Of a stretch of 64,000 nucleotides of DNA, positions 30,721 through 45,000 are shown in pieces; position 1 is the first letter of the stretch; every line of letters begins with the position of its first letter. Position numbers and translations under genes: made by a program. The stretch covers positions 16,313,001 to 16,377,000 of the forward strand of contig NC_092674.1 of assembly GCF_964355755.1 (NCBI RefSeq). The letters run 5' to 3'. The notes under the pieces are model-generated. The model made no database searches and was not told the DNA's origin. It saw only the letters and a program-made list of their open reading frames with translations. The stretch is from Antedon mediterranea (Eukaryota > Echinodermata > Crinoidea > Comatulida > Antedonidae).

Positions 30721-31219
30721 GTCTGATAGGCAGCACAACGACACCGACGAGGCTAGCCGCGATTGACCAATTATATTTCAGAGATCATGCAGGTTATTGG
30801 ATCCCCAGATGTAGAGACAATTGAACGAAAACATTATGAAAGGGGTTTTGTTTTTTTTTCAGTTTATAATTACTGTTCCCTTGATTGAATTTATGATTGA
30901 ATTTATTTGATGCTCAACATTAATATAACGAACAGACAAAAGACAAAATAACGAGCATCAGGAACACCCATTAGGCCGGAAAAACCAGCCCATTTCCAAT
31001 GGGGTCCAAATTGCACATAACAAACAATAGAAAATACAACATTATAAAACTATAAATATATAAATATACATAAAAATAAAGCCCAGTAAAACAGAAAAAT
31101 TAAAAGAGAAAGCAAACAAGTAATGAGAAAAATTGCACGTTATCAAGACCATTATAGTTATCAAAATTATTCTAAATATAAAATATATTTATATTATATA
31201 TAAGGTCATTATATAAAAA

Positions 31220-32230
31220 AGGTCCACTTTTTCAGGCCTCTATGCCTGATATTTTCAAAGTATAAGTGTAATTTTTGAAGACCTGTAGCTCTTGTTTTCA
31301 AAATTTTCTTAGCTCAGTCCCAACCATAGAGCTGGTCATGGATACTTATAAATTTTGTTTCATATTTCAAAGTAAAATAAGTGCATTTTCCGAGGACCTA
31401 ACAGCTCTATTTTTCGAAAAATTGTCTTAGCTCAGTCCCAACCATGGTAGCTGGTCCTGAAGATACTGTAGTTTGTTTTATATTTCAAAGAAGGCCTATA
31501 ATCTAATTTCCGGTGACCTTATAGAAGCAACTCTATTTTTCTAAATTTTCTTAGCTCCATCCCCAAGCATGGTGGGCTGGAATTTTGTTTCATATACCAA
31601 TGTATAATTGCAATTTCTGGGGACCTAGCAGCTCTATTTTTCAAAATTGTCTTGCAGGTCAGCTCAAGGGTGTTAGTCCTGCGCATTTACAATTCACATC
31701 CCCATACAGCAACCAGCCTACACGTGCCTCTGCGATTAACGATATCTTGGCCTGTGGCCATGTTTTATGTTCGCATATTTTTTCTATGCTACAATTTACC
31801 AGATAATTAATATAGGTATATTGAAAAAGGTCACTTCATTATTAAAATTGAAATAATTGATTTACACACAGTCATCACATTGGACCTTGTGTGCAATGTG
31901 TTTTGCACACAGTATTTTATTTAAGTACCATAACAAAATGGAAATAGTTGACTACCCTAAATCTGATTAAAACGGCCTCAAACTGTGCTACAATGCACCC
32001 CAACCCTTAAAAGGGCAATTTCCGGTAACTTAGCAGCTCTAATTTAAAAAAAATTTTCTACTACAGAATTTTTGTTCCATATTTCAAATTAAGTTTCATT
32101 TCCGGGCATCGTAACAGCTTTATTTTTTCAATTTTTCTTACCTCAGCCCCAGTGACGATGGTGGGCCGAGGTCCTAGGTCCTAGGTCTTGTACATTTTTA
32201 TTTCAAATTAAGTGCCATTCGAGCAGCTCT
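31220..32230. repeat. Diverged tandem repeat, unit about 110 bp
   Basis: Each unit has TTTCAAA.TAA.TG.AATTTC, then GGACCTA.CAGCTCTATTTT and TCTTAGCTCAGTCCCAACCATGG, with copies near 31,250, 31,370, 31,490, 31,590, 32,020, 32,090 and 32,200. No coding exon. The preceding stretch 30,720-31,220 is plain AT-rich DNA. Confidence 0.7.
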
Positions 32231-32370
32231 ATTTTCTCCATGAAAATGTTATCAACAGTTTTTTGTATTGTTGTGGTTTTTTTATTCGAAATGAAATAAT
32301 CTCAAAATTGTAAATTTTTGTTTGGAAAAAGCTTGAACTCATTTTTTTTTATAATTTTTATACTGTACAG

Positions 32371-33037
32371 ATTTGTAGGAAGAGTAACCAACTTCTCAGA
32401 AGACCCATAGCACCATCACAAACATCAACAGTAGAACAAGTTGAAAAAGATTTAAATGAAAAGAATGTTATAGTGCATGAAACAAAGTCATTTGTCAGCT
32501 CATGCCAGAATTTATCTCCAGTGCCAAGTGTTGCACCAACTCTAGCGTCAGATATTGAAACAGGGGATTTTGCAGAGTTTCAGACACCAGCAAACACACC
32601 ACGCACACGAGCAAAGAGTAGGAAATCACAAAAAAATGCTTGTGCACCCCTTTTCACTGGAAAACATGATTTTAGATTTAAGATAGAGCCTAGGTATCAA
32701 TTGAGCCACAATTACTTACCTAAGGTTGAGTCACCCTCAATAGTATATCCTTATAAACCAAGAGGACCAGATGCATTTCCATTTAGAGAGCCTATGCGAC
32801 CTCCAGAAGTTAAAAAGGAACTTTTATATACAGACACTTTTGATATGGAGAATTTAAAGTTTCCTGAATTTACATTAAATGACTTTCAGTTTGATATCAA
32901 TTCTATTTATGAAATGCCAAAAGTTACTATGACAAAAGCTGTGCTATCAAAACAGAACTATAAGAAATTAACAACATTGTTCGCAACATTAGTTAAAACA
33001 CCAAGACAAGAGAAAGTAAACACAATTCAGCTAAAAG
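32371..33037 (+). CDS. LRRC63: LRRC63-like exon a (N-terminal region)
   Basis: TGTACAG acceptor, GTAGGA donor, 667 nt, exits phase 1. Opens with [20 protein letters not shown]. The first Met is residue 36, so an upstream start exon is likely. Confidence 0.8.
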
Positions 33038-36000
33038 GTAGGATTAATATGTCCTAATAATTTAATTAAAGGCAAATGACTAATCAATGTACTGTTATAA
33101 TTTTTATTATTATAATGTTTTTTTTACATTATTTATGCATGTTAACCTATTTGTTTTGTTCAAACTTGTTTTCTTACATGTAAAACTTAACTTGCTTATG
33201 TAGTGACATGCCAACTTGTTACTTTATATATCATTTATGCTTGTGTAAGTGTGGAAATAAATATTACTTACTAAACTATTACTTATTACTAAAATATTTC
33301 ATTGTTTATAGGTGAAAATATTCCTAATGTTCAGCCCAGAATTCCTCAGTGTCAGTTGTTGGCTGAAATTGCATTAACAATTCGTCAACAAATGCGAGAG
33401 TTGATGAATGAAGGTATACATAATGATATTACTCAAGTCTATATAACATCAAACAGTCAGTTGACTCCATTGGACAAAGGCAAACCAATGCGGAAAAAAG
33501 TGTAAGTTTTTTACTTTTATTGCTTGTTATTTAACCATTTGTACTAAAATACTGTAAAGCATGCATTTTAACCTATTTTTCAACTACTGAAATTCAACTA
33601 CAAAATTATTTTGAATGGTGGCTAGGCATGCAAGAGAGAATTTTTTTTATGGATGATGATAATAATACAATACTCTTTCTTTGTTTTACAGACATGACAT
33701 GCCATATGTGAATGAAGCAATAGTTACAGTTCCAGTTGCTAAATATTTTCAAGGGGCCAAGCGTAGTTATTCTCCTTTCAGTAAGTTCATGCACATAATG
33801 CCAGCCGTTGGTACATTTGTTCTTAAGGAAAGCCTAGGCACAATCAGTCTTTCTTATTTATCTCACACTGTTCAGTTAAATGTTCATAGCCTATTTGTGT
33901 TTCATAACATTATTTTCTTCTTCTTTAATCTCCCCTTTTTTCTACTCTAATTGGATGACCCAATAACGGTGTAACAGGTGGAACATTTGTAGAGTGAAAT
34001 GTGACTCTGTAATTCCAAAAATCCATGATAATCTTTTTACTATAAGAACTCACAATACTGTCTGTCTGTTATATCCGGGTGACATAGGTTTAATGTTGTC
34101 TACTCTTGTTCCTGCTTGGCGTAATAAGATAATCAATATTTAATTTCGGTCTAAAATATGGCATCAACTGTCTTTGACACTGTGTCAACCTCAATTGTTT
34201 TTATGGTATATATTTTTATTATAACGCACCTGATTGTAGTCTTGCAATTTCATTGGTTATTGATGTTTCATTTGAAATTAGCCCTACCTAACAAAAAAGT
34301 GATAACAATTGTGATAATTAATGCACTCAAATTCACGTTCAGCTTTTCTTTAAACATATTGGGCATTTTTGCCATGCGACGTTGTTGACTAATCGCGTTC
34401 CGAAATCAACGTGTTGTCGCAGCCTCTATACTCCACATTATTGTTTGTTTGTTTAAAATAATATCTAAATAGATTCTTGTCATTTGAATTGAATAATAGG
34501 TACATTTGATTCACATTAAAACAGTAACATTTAATTGGCTTTTTGTAAATATATGTTTTTTTATATTAAATATTTTATTTATTTGTATATTTTTATAAAC
34601 ACACCTACTGTAGTTTCAATTATGTCAACAACTGACCAAACAATCTTAGGCCTAACCTAATACTAATACAGTAGCAAACTGATCTTTAATTCTGTTTTTT
34701 TCCTAATGATTCCACTTCTTGTAGTAATGTACCCATTAATTAATCACAATACTACAAACGATCTAAAACTAATTTAAATGCTTATTTTGGTCTAATTTAA
34801 TACATACATGCCAACATCTGAAGTTAAAAAAACGGGAAGTGGTGTTTTTTGTCAACAGCACCCTCTGTCTATTATTCGAGATGTAAGGAGTGCAGTGTGT
34901 GACATCATAAGCAGTATCACATGGTGGCTATGTGAGGGGAATCCCTTTTCTGTTCATAAAAAAATTATGACTGCAGATGGTCGTGCAATGGCTTAAGAAT
35001 CATAAATTTGCTTGTGAAGCCTTTTTGTTGTATTTTAATGCAGAAAACAACACATTATACATCAAAATTCAGTTACCTTTGTAATCAGGGAGAAAATGTT
35101 AATCGGCATGTATGATATCTCTAAAAAAAATGATATATCTCTAAAAAAATGATATAGGCGGCACTGTTTGATTTATAAATAAATTAAATGGTCCTAAAAA
35201 AATATTTTCCGTTTGCAAAAAAAAGATTTTTTTTTCGACTTTACTATTTAATGATTGTGAAATAGTGCATACTACTTCATGCCATGTGACCCACAATCAT
35301 CTAATTAAATGACAGGAATTTATTTAGGTGTTGTAAATATAACAAAACAAATATTGAATGTTTTGTATTCGTTGAATGGAGAGAATATTTCATTTGATGA
35401 AAAATTGATGGCTCTGTTTCATTAAATGAAATAGAACAGTCAAATCATGAAATATTCTCACTAAGTATCCACCTCTAAATCAGTCATTATTTGTATATTA
35501 TTTTACAGCTATAGTAATTTTAATTATGGTTTTAATGAGCTGAATGGAAAATTCAGTGAACTATTTTTTTTACAGATGATTCTGACCAGTCTTCAACAAT
35601 AACCCCAGCAGAGCTGGCTATTCTAGATTGCCTAGTGAATGGTGGTCTTGCATTGAGCTTAAAAGTATGTGTTCTTATGTCAGGTGACTATTGCCTCACA
35701 TTAATATCTGAGCTCTCAACATCTTACTCTTTGTGTTACTTCATATAAATGTCAAACAATGAATCATGTGAATAAAATAGAATTCAAAAATATAATTTGA
35801 ATAGAAATTATATGTTTAGTGACTTTCTCAAATGATAATATGAATTTTCTATGAGTACAGTATACTACCTACCTAAAAGAAAGAAAAAAGAATTAAAAGT
35901 TAATGAAACTAAAAAAGCAGTGTATGTACCTTAGTTGAGCATTTCAAATATTATTATATTAATTATTATATATATATAATATTGTCTCTATTTTTAATTG

Positions 36001-39000
36001 AATTAATTTTGTCACATTTTAGGCTCATTTTATTGCACAGTTACCCGAGATTACACCTCTAAGGACAACTTTAACCTACCTGAACCTTTCTTTCAATAAC
36101 TTTTGGGTAAGTCTATTTCAGTCTCATTAAATTAATGTGTTTTAACAGAGTTGTAACAAAATAGATTGACAGTAATTGTATTACATCAGGCATGGATCCT
36201 CCACCTAATTTTTTTTGGCTTATAGCCCTGGGCCTGGTCTACTACTAAAGGTTTTTTTTTGTACCTTTTGTATCAATTTCCTTCAGCGTGTATAGGCTTT
36301 GTCAAATGTTTTACCCTACCCTGACGTAATTTGTACTTTATACTATGTACATTGAGAATTCTCCTGTAGACCACTAACCTTGCGCTGATGGCTAGGGGTT
36401 AGCGCCTGCAATAAGGTTGATGTTTATATGCCACAACTCTACAGATGTAGGGCGAATAATGTATTTGAATAACTGTCAATAACTCAATACAACAACATGA
36501 AAATCAAAGCAACAACTAACGAACAACGCCAGCCCAAGAGGGTGCACTGGCGTGACTACTTTTCTTTCTTCTTCATAAAAAAGTATCAGTTTTTATCTAA
36601 TACAATTTCCTTTAAAGCAATACATGAGAAAAGCAAAATATATGGTAACCGGGTTCACAAAATCAAAGCTAATAATAAAATAATGTTAGTCTGTGTATAA
36701 TTTTTAAAATAATAATATCGTGCAAGATCGTAAAACCACTAGTCCATAATAAATTCAGCAAATCGGTTTGGTAGGTGGTGAGAGCGTTGAGGTCTTAAGC
36801 AAGACTGAGTTGGTTGGTTCATCGCGAAACTGGTTGTAGGGCGGATCACTATCACGGTGTTTGTGGCACCGTCGACAAGCGGAGAAGATATCTCGACAGG
36901 AATAACAGGCTGAACCGGGGCTACCACGGTAGGTCCAAATGTATAATCCTCATAGTCTGATCCCTTTACTCTGGTACTTTCGTGAAGTAAGCGTACTAGG
37001 AGCAAGTATAGAGCTAGGAACTTTAAAGCATTCGGATCGCTTAACACAGTAAGATGTGTTTCGTAACTGGGTTCCACTGAACTTGCGAACGCAACACCAT
37101 GTACCATCAACAGATACGACAAGGTATCTCTTACGAGCGTTAGACTTGTTAAGGTCTGCATAAAGGTATACGAGATCACCCACCTCCACAGGAGTTCACG
37201 ATTGGGAGCTTTTGAAATTTGACTGTATTTGTGATTAGCGGTGCGCGTTGAGTGCTGTTCTTTGGATAAGCTCGAGGTCAGAGAGTGGGATCTGTTCGTG
37301 GGAAAACTGGTCACGCTGGGTCCACATCTCACGAGCGGATAAACCACGGGAGCGAATGCATGAGTTGAGTTGTGCGGTTGCAATAGGCGATATAAAACCA
37401 GCATCAGGATCCAAACGAAGTAGCTCATCTTCCATGGAGCTTTAACAATTGTGCTTCGGGAAATAACAGGACAGTAGTTTGCGATCTGGCCTAGCATGAG
37501 CTCGAGCATGTGTACCCTTTTCTGAGCAGTACGTCGACGTGCTCTAGGGACAGCGTCATCATCGTCCTCAAATAGGCGGAGGGATCTGGTTTTGGTGGCC
37601 CATTGTGTGCCTTCTATAAAGAATGGAGCAAAATTTTCATCCAACAAAAGTGTATAAATAATGTTCTGCTGCCATGACTCAAATGAGTTTATTGTTTCAG
37701 TTTTGGTTAAGCTCCACTGTTTAGGAGCTCTGTTAACGTTCGCCATCCTACCAGCTATATGTGCTGGCTGGTCGTACGCCTCTGTGCGTTAGTGCGGTCT
37801 CGTAGATAATACGGTCTGGTTTTAACAGTAGGTTCGAATATCTTGGGCCGCCACCATGCCAATAAGGTTGATGTTTATATGCCACAACTCTACAGATCAC
37901 ACATAGACCGATGTAATGCCACTAATGTATTTTAATAACTGTCAATAACTCAATACAACAACATTTTTTCCAAGTTTCAAGTTTCAATTTATTTATCAAA
38001 CACAAAAAGTAAAACAGGTGATAAAATAAGAACCATTGTGAACGAAAGGAAGACCAATAAGAGCATACAGTAGATCATAACAAATGGTCACCTAAAAAAA
38101 ACAGAAAGTATAAAAAGTAAAAAATAGTTTATATGCCACCAACATTAAGATAAGTGCGGTTACAATGAACCACTTGAAGGCGATCCCACAAACCCTGTAA
38201 TGTTTAAGTTTTAGTAAAAGTATTTTGTGGTCTATCGTGTCAAAAGCCTTCGAGAGGTCCAGGAAAATTCCAAGAGTATGGCACTTTTTGTCTAACTCGG
38301 TCACAATTTTATTATAGGCTTCAAGTATCGCCATGTATGAGGATGTTTAGATCTAAAACCAAATTGGGAATTGTGTAATAAATTAAAGCGAGAAATAAAA
38401 TTATATAGTCTTGTGTGGACAATCTTTTCTAATAGTTTTGAAAAGACGAGAAGAAAAGATAGCATCAGCTTTTAAGTGATCATGACCACAACTGGTACCA
38501 GATTTTAATGATTGACATAGTTCAATTACTTCATTAGAATTTGTTGGGGTAAAATATAATGAATTTATTGGTGAAATAACATAAAATCCTTGTTTGATGA
38601 TTGCATTTTAGAGGCCAGATTAGATCCAATATTAACAAAATAAGAATTAAAATGGTCAGAAATTGTACATGGATCAGATAGAAGAATTATTTATTTTAAA
38701 TGTTCCAGGAAGAGTATGAGTTTTATGACAACCTAAGATAGTGTTAAGAATGTTCCAAGTTTGTTTAGAATTGTATTTACAACTTTCAAGTTTTTCGGAA
38801 TAATATTGTCTTTTGGAGACTCTAATTAAGGTAGTAAATGTACATTCCGATAATGATGGCATTTTTGTTGGTTTAGATCTGTGGGATTGTTCATATACTT
38901 TTTGTAGAGTTTTTGTTTTCGATTTATAGATTTAATCACAGCAGAAAATATCCACGGCTTCTTGGAAATACAAGTTTGCCTACGGCCAGAAAGAGATCGA

Positions 39001-42000
39001 GAATTTACAATTGCAAAAAAAAATATTTGATAAATACATCATATGCATCCTAATTATAATTTAAAACAAAAGACCAATCTGTTTCAGATACATTATTATA
39101 AAAAGCATTTAGCCTATTTTGCTTAAACAAACGGTGCATTTAGAAAATTGTTGATGGTATCGTTAACATTGTATTTTAATAAATCTAGATTGAAATCACC
39201 AGAGATGTAACATTTTTTGCCTTCACTGGTAACCTTAGATAAACAATTTTCAAGATCATTTTTAAACAAGTTGCAATCCGTAAATAAACATTTCCAACAA
39301 TAATATTTTTACAGATTGGATTTGAGATTTCGATAAATGAAGATTCGGAGTGGTTATTAATTGATGATTCAACTATTAATTTAAGATCAATTCTTACAAA
39401 GAATTCAACGGAGTTATGAATATAGATTGCTGAACCACCACTCATTCGTTCAAGACGGAAATTGCTTATTAAGTTGTAATTTTCAAGATCTATTATATTT
39501 GAGTTATTGTCATCAAACCATGTCTCTGACATTGCATTTACTGTAAAGGTATGACTTAAACTGAATATAAAAGAGCGGATGTTATCGATTTATTAAGGCT
39601 GCGTGGATTTATGTGCAAAATTGAAAAATCATTTTCATGGGGAGACATTTCTATATTATTATCATATATATTGTTTGAAGGTTTGGATGGCGAAATCAAA
39701 TGTTGATATACTGTTTGCGGTTCACCTTCTCAGAACTAATATACGTGGTGTACCGCAAACAGTATCAACAATATTATCATATAAATATGAACACTTTTGC
39801 GATACTTATTGTGGTTATTTATGCTACTATATTTGTGCAACTATTCATCAATTTCAAATAGGTTTAGTTTTAAACAAAGCATTTTGTTAAAATTTGTAGA
39901 GTTACTGTGACAAAATAAAGTAAATCTAAACTCATTGTCATCGGTATAATGATTAAAAGGAAGTAAATCTCCTGTACATTGGAAACAATACGAGTCTTTA
40001 AAATCACTTTCGTCACTGTAAACACACCTTACATGATAGTGTGAATTGCAGGAATAACACTTTATGTGGGGTTGATTTGAGTAGATAAGTTTAAAACAAG
40101 TATTACATATTATTTCCATCTAAAGGATTTGGTAAAACAATAACGATCAAGAGAAATAAGATAATATACAAAAAATAGTATCATGCCAATAATATTTAAA
40201 CAGAAACATAATAATGTAAAAATAAACGTGTAACTAAAATACAGAGTTTCTATCATCAAAGATGAGAAAAAGGCTAAAAAGTGAGAGACATTCCAAGAAA
40301 AAATAAAGTTATTATAAAGTTCATAAAAGAAACAGTTCAAGGTCTAATTGCCGTTCCAACCCATGTTGTCTACGAAGAGTTGAACAAGTATACCATTTAT
40401 ACGTATCTTAGCGTGTTTGCCTTCAGCTTAAGTTTAACATGGAAATCTCGCACATGGTCTCTCTGGACTGATCCAGGGGTGGATTCAAAGGGTGGGTGGG
40501 TTTGGTGATTGGTGTAAATGCACAGCTTCTTATAACTATTGACTTAACCGTGTACAGGATTATTATTTTATTGTAGTTACTGTAAATGCAAAAAAAAAAC
40601 ACTGTTTGAGCAACGATCAACAATCAAACAATCACGCAAAACAATGTTATGTCATCCTGTGTTTTTAGCGACGAAAAATTATCGTGATCAGGATCGCTGA
40701 TTGCTTGGTAGCGTCCAGCCAATAAGAGGTGCCATTTATCATGAAATTTATGTACGAGAGTACCATTTCCAACCATCTGGGGGTGTCATTTACCAAAATT
40801 TGCCAACATGCGCCAACAATTTCAACATGCTGGATCTGTACATGGTAGTGCCATATGTTGTGTCATCTTTTGTTATTGTTAAGATTTTTCCTTAATTTTG
40901 GTGATACTAGAAGATTCAGCATTATTATATAGCACCAGGCATAAATAAATATTATAGTGTAAATGTTGCATCACAGAATTTTGAGATGTACAGACAGGAT
41001 CGCGACTCGAAAGCTGTGGGAAAATTCCGCGGGGACGGAGTATGTCTGCTTGTTACTCAAAATTGGTGTAAGGATATAAAGAATCTGTCAGCCACATGCA
41101 CATCGCAGCTGGAGGCGCTTACGATTAGCTGTCGTCCTTTCTACTTACCACGGGAGTTGACGTCGCTAATCATAACAGTAGTCTACATACTGTACCTCCT
41201 GATGCAAATGCTATAACATTAACGTCGGTTCTGATGAAAATGCTTTGAACATATATGTGCTTAATTACCTGAAGGCCAAGTGTCCTCGAGATCTTGACCA
41301 ATATCAGTTCGCTTATGGACCAAACCGGTCTACCGAAGATGCTGTATCTATCACTTTGCATAGGATCTTAGAGAATCTCGAACAAGATAAAAGATGCTAG
41401 GATTTTATATACCGGTAGATTTTAGTTCAGCATTTAATACGATTGTACTGTATAATAAGGGACACACTAAGATGGTTGAAATCGGTTTCAATATTTCTAT
41501 ATGTAACTGAGTGTTAAACTTTTTAGCTGATCGACCCCAACGTACTAAAGTAAAAGTGGGCACCATTTTATAAGGTATACCACAGGGCTGTGTACTGTCG
41601 CCCTTTCTTTTTACTTTAATTACCTATGACTGTCTTACCTACTACAGTACAGTAACTGTCATATCGCTAAATTTGCAGAGGGTACTACCATTGTAGGTCT
41701 AATCAATGATGACAGTGATGAGTATAATTATCGCAACCAAGTTAAACAAGTTGTAGACTGGTGTAACGAAAACAATCTGTTCTTGAATGTATCTAAGACT
41801 GAAGAAATGGTTGTAGACTTCCGTAAATCACTTAATGTCAATTATCCAATATTTATTAATGGTATATCAGACGAGTTTGTACTGTAGAAGAATTTAAATT
41901 TTTGGGTATTTATATTTCTAATGATGAGAAGTGGCATATTAACACACAAAACATTAATATTAGAAAGGCCCAGAGAAGAATCTACTACCTACGTAGTCAT

Positions 42001-45000
42001 TTGGTATAAACTCTGCAATAATGTCGTCCTTCTATAGGTCAGTTATATTATAGAGAGTATCAAAACGTATTCTTTAACAGTATGGTCCGGTAGCGCTACC
42101 GAAAATGTAAAACGTGACCTAAACTGGATCTGCACAATTGCCTTTGGAGAACATATTTTCGGATCGTCTTCTGAAAAAGGCAGTTGCTATCAAAGATGAT
42201 CAATTTCATCCGGCCTCTAGTATGTTCCAGTTAATGCGCAGCGGTCAGTGATTTCGTTCTATTAAGGCCAATAAGGCACGATTTACAAATAGTTTCTTTC
42301 CAGGAGCTATTAGAGCCTTAAACATCATGTAGACACTTTTTGTAATGTTTTTGTTTTGAGTTTGTGTTGCGTCCGTTGGATTGTGCTCCGCCAACAGAGC
42401 AAACAGAATTTCTATATTTTTTTCTTAAAACAAATGACAATAAATGATACTTGACTTGACTTGATCAATAAATACAGTGGCTGAAAAAGTTATTTTGGTA
42501 TCTCTTAAGGTCTGTGTGTGCTTTAGTGTGAAATGTTGCTTTCTTTCCAGTCTCATCACAAGTCTGAATATGCCCATATATGTTTAGTTACAGAACAAAT
42601 TATTTTGGTATGGATGAAGAAAAACAAACATTTTCTTTCAAGTCATTTTAGTTTTTGATGAAGTGTTGTAAATAAGGCCAACTGGTGGGTTCTTATTTTT
42701 AGTTTTACCATATTTTAAGCTTAGCCTTATTTTCTTAGGTTTTTCCAGGTGAGATCTTGTACTTAAAGCAACTTGAAGTTTTGAAGATGCGTAATAATCC
42801 ACTCAAAGAGCTTCCTCAAGATATCAACAGATTAACAAAGCTTCAAACGCTGGTTGTCTCTTTTTGTTTAATTACATCATTACCACTGAGGTTAGTCAAT
42901 TAACATAGTGTTCTAGTATTAAGTTCAATACAGGTTTGCAAAATGAAGATTAATCCAAATCCTATTAATATATACCATGATTACTAATTAATATGTATAC
43001 TGTAAAGCAGTAGGTGCGAAAAATAAAGTAGCATCATAAATTCACCTATACGGTGATTATATTTTTTCAGGTGTAATTAAAACAAATTGCAACTGGACTG
43101 GGCGAAAATGTTTCCTCAATCCGCTTGCTCTTCACCCAACAATTGAGAAGGGTGCTAGCTGGTTTTATCGCTAAATAGCAAGTTTGATTTTAAGATATAA
43201 CAGCTTTACAGCAGTTTTTAGTAAATTTGTAATTCAATGTATATTTTGTACTTGCTTGAAGAATCTAATAAATATTTAATAAGTTGTAATGTGTAATGTT
43301 GGTAAATCCGTTCATTTTTGGAGTGTCCACTATTTAGTGTGTGTGTAGTAAAAACGATTAGTTGCATCCCTAAATTTACAATCGCGCATTCTATATTATT
43401 CACTGCACGATATTTGAGAAGAAAACAATTACTGTTCACCAAATTATACAAGAAAAGGAAATTGCGAAACTACAGTAAAAGGTCGCAAAACAGTTGGAAT
43501 TGTAAAATCTAAAAAATGTTAGGGCCGCAATGTTCTTATTTTGAGTTTATTTAACTTTGGTTTATTGATTGGCTTGATTCCTATTTAAAAATGCATATTT
43601 TCTTTATAGTTTGTACACACTCCCATTGCAGTTTCTAGATTTATCACACAACAAGATATCTTTTCTACCCAATGAAATTAAACAATTGAAGTAAGTTCTG
43701 TTTACAATCACTTTTTGACTTGTTTAGTTTAAATTTTGTGCTGAGCAAGTAAACAAATGTGAATCTTCTTATTATGGCACTAACAAAATATAATCTGAAA
43801 AATAAATGTATGTATATTTTGATTTATTATTTTTTAAGTATATTTACATTATAACAGCATTTTGTTTATTTAATATATATGGTAATGGTAAATTTTTGGA
43901 TTATTGCAGGAAATTAAGAGCGTTAAATTTAGATGGTAACCAGTTAGCTGCCATGCCTGCGGGTTCACTCAAACTTCACAACTTGGAATATCTCCGTGTA
44001 TATAACAATTACATGCATCCATATCTCTGGTTTGAAAACAGTACAAATACTCCACAGGTAAAAATTAGTCATTCATTTTAACTACTGTAACTAGAGATGA
44101 TTCTAGGCCAGTTTTCCAAATCCCTCACGGTTCAGCAGTAACTACCAGTTTAGCCGACTGCATAATACGATGGTAAATTAGAGTACACAGCCCCCATTCG
44201 TCTTGGTATAGTGTTCGACACTAACAATTCTAGAAGGGGTGCCCAAAAATTTGAACAATTTAATGACGTCATTTTGACCACACCCCTTTTAAATATAGTA
44301 ATTATTATGTAGCTATGTGAACATTAAGAAAATCTATAAATTACATAAATATGTCAAGTTTGGTATCAAATTATAGCTTATGACATGTACAATACCAATA
44401 AAATGAGAAAAATAAAATTTCACAATATAATGACATCATCAAAGCCACACCCATTATATGTAATAACTTTGTGGAAAAATAAAAATTGAAGAAATCAAAT
44501 TAATATGGCAAGTTTGGTATTAAATTAAAGCTTATGACATGTACAAAACCACGGAACTATGTAAAATATAATGATGCCATTACTTAAGCCACACCCATTA
44601 GTGGCGGTTTCATCGCTGTTGGTTGACAACTGAATAAAATAAAATAAATAAATAAATTATATGATGTGTATATTATATATATAAATCAAAAGGCAAATTA
44701 CTGAAAAAATGACAATGCTGTGGGTATCAGTGGCTCTGAGGCTTGTCTGAATTTAGAGAAGGTGATGCATTTTACAGCTCTCTTATGTATTTCCACGTAT
44801 TAAGTTACCATACTGAAAGTGAGGTAATACTAAGGTGTTATACAGACTAATACGGACTTTATGAGGAAAGAATTCTCTTACTTTTAAAAGTATACCAGTT
44901 GCCCTAATAAGCTGTATGTGATGTTTCCAGTTAAAATTTCCGTTTAAATTACACCTAGAAATGTTACATTTTTTTTTTCTATGTAATAGCACATTATTCA

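Larger units (their letters stand above)
36107..42738 (+). other. LRRC63: 6.6-kb intron filled with transposons
   Basis: Between exons e and f: an internally deleted LTR element, a minus-strand LINE with a hairpin repeat, and a plus-strand LINE. The pieces between them (40,340-40,985 and 42,465-42,738) contain nothing recognisable. Confidence 0.8.

Noticed and set aside
36739-37746. A single 335-residue minus-strand protein
   Set aside because: Only its first third is gag-like; the rest is a non-coding frame of the integrase tail after the internal deletion.
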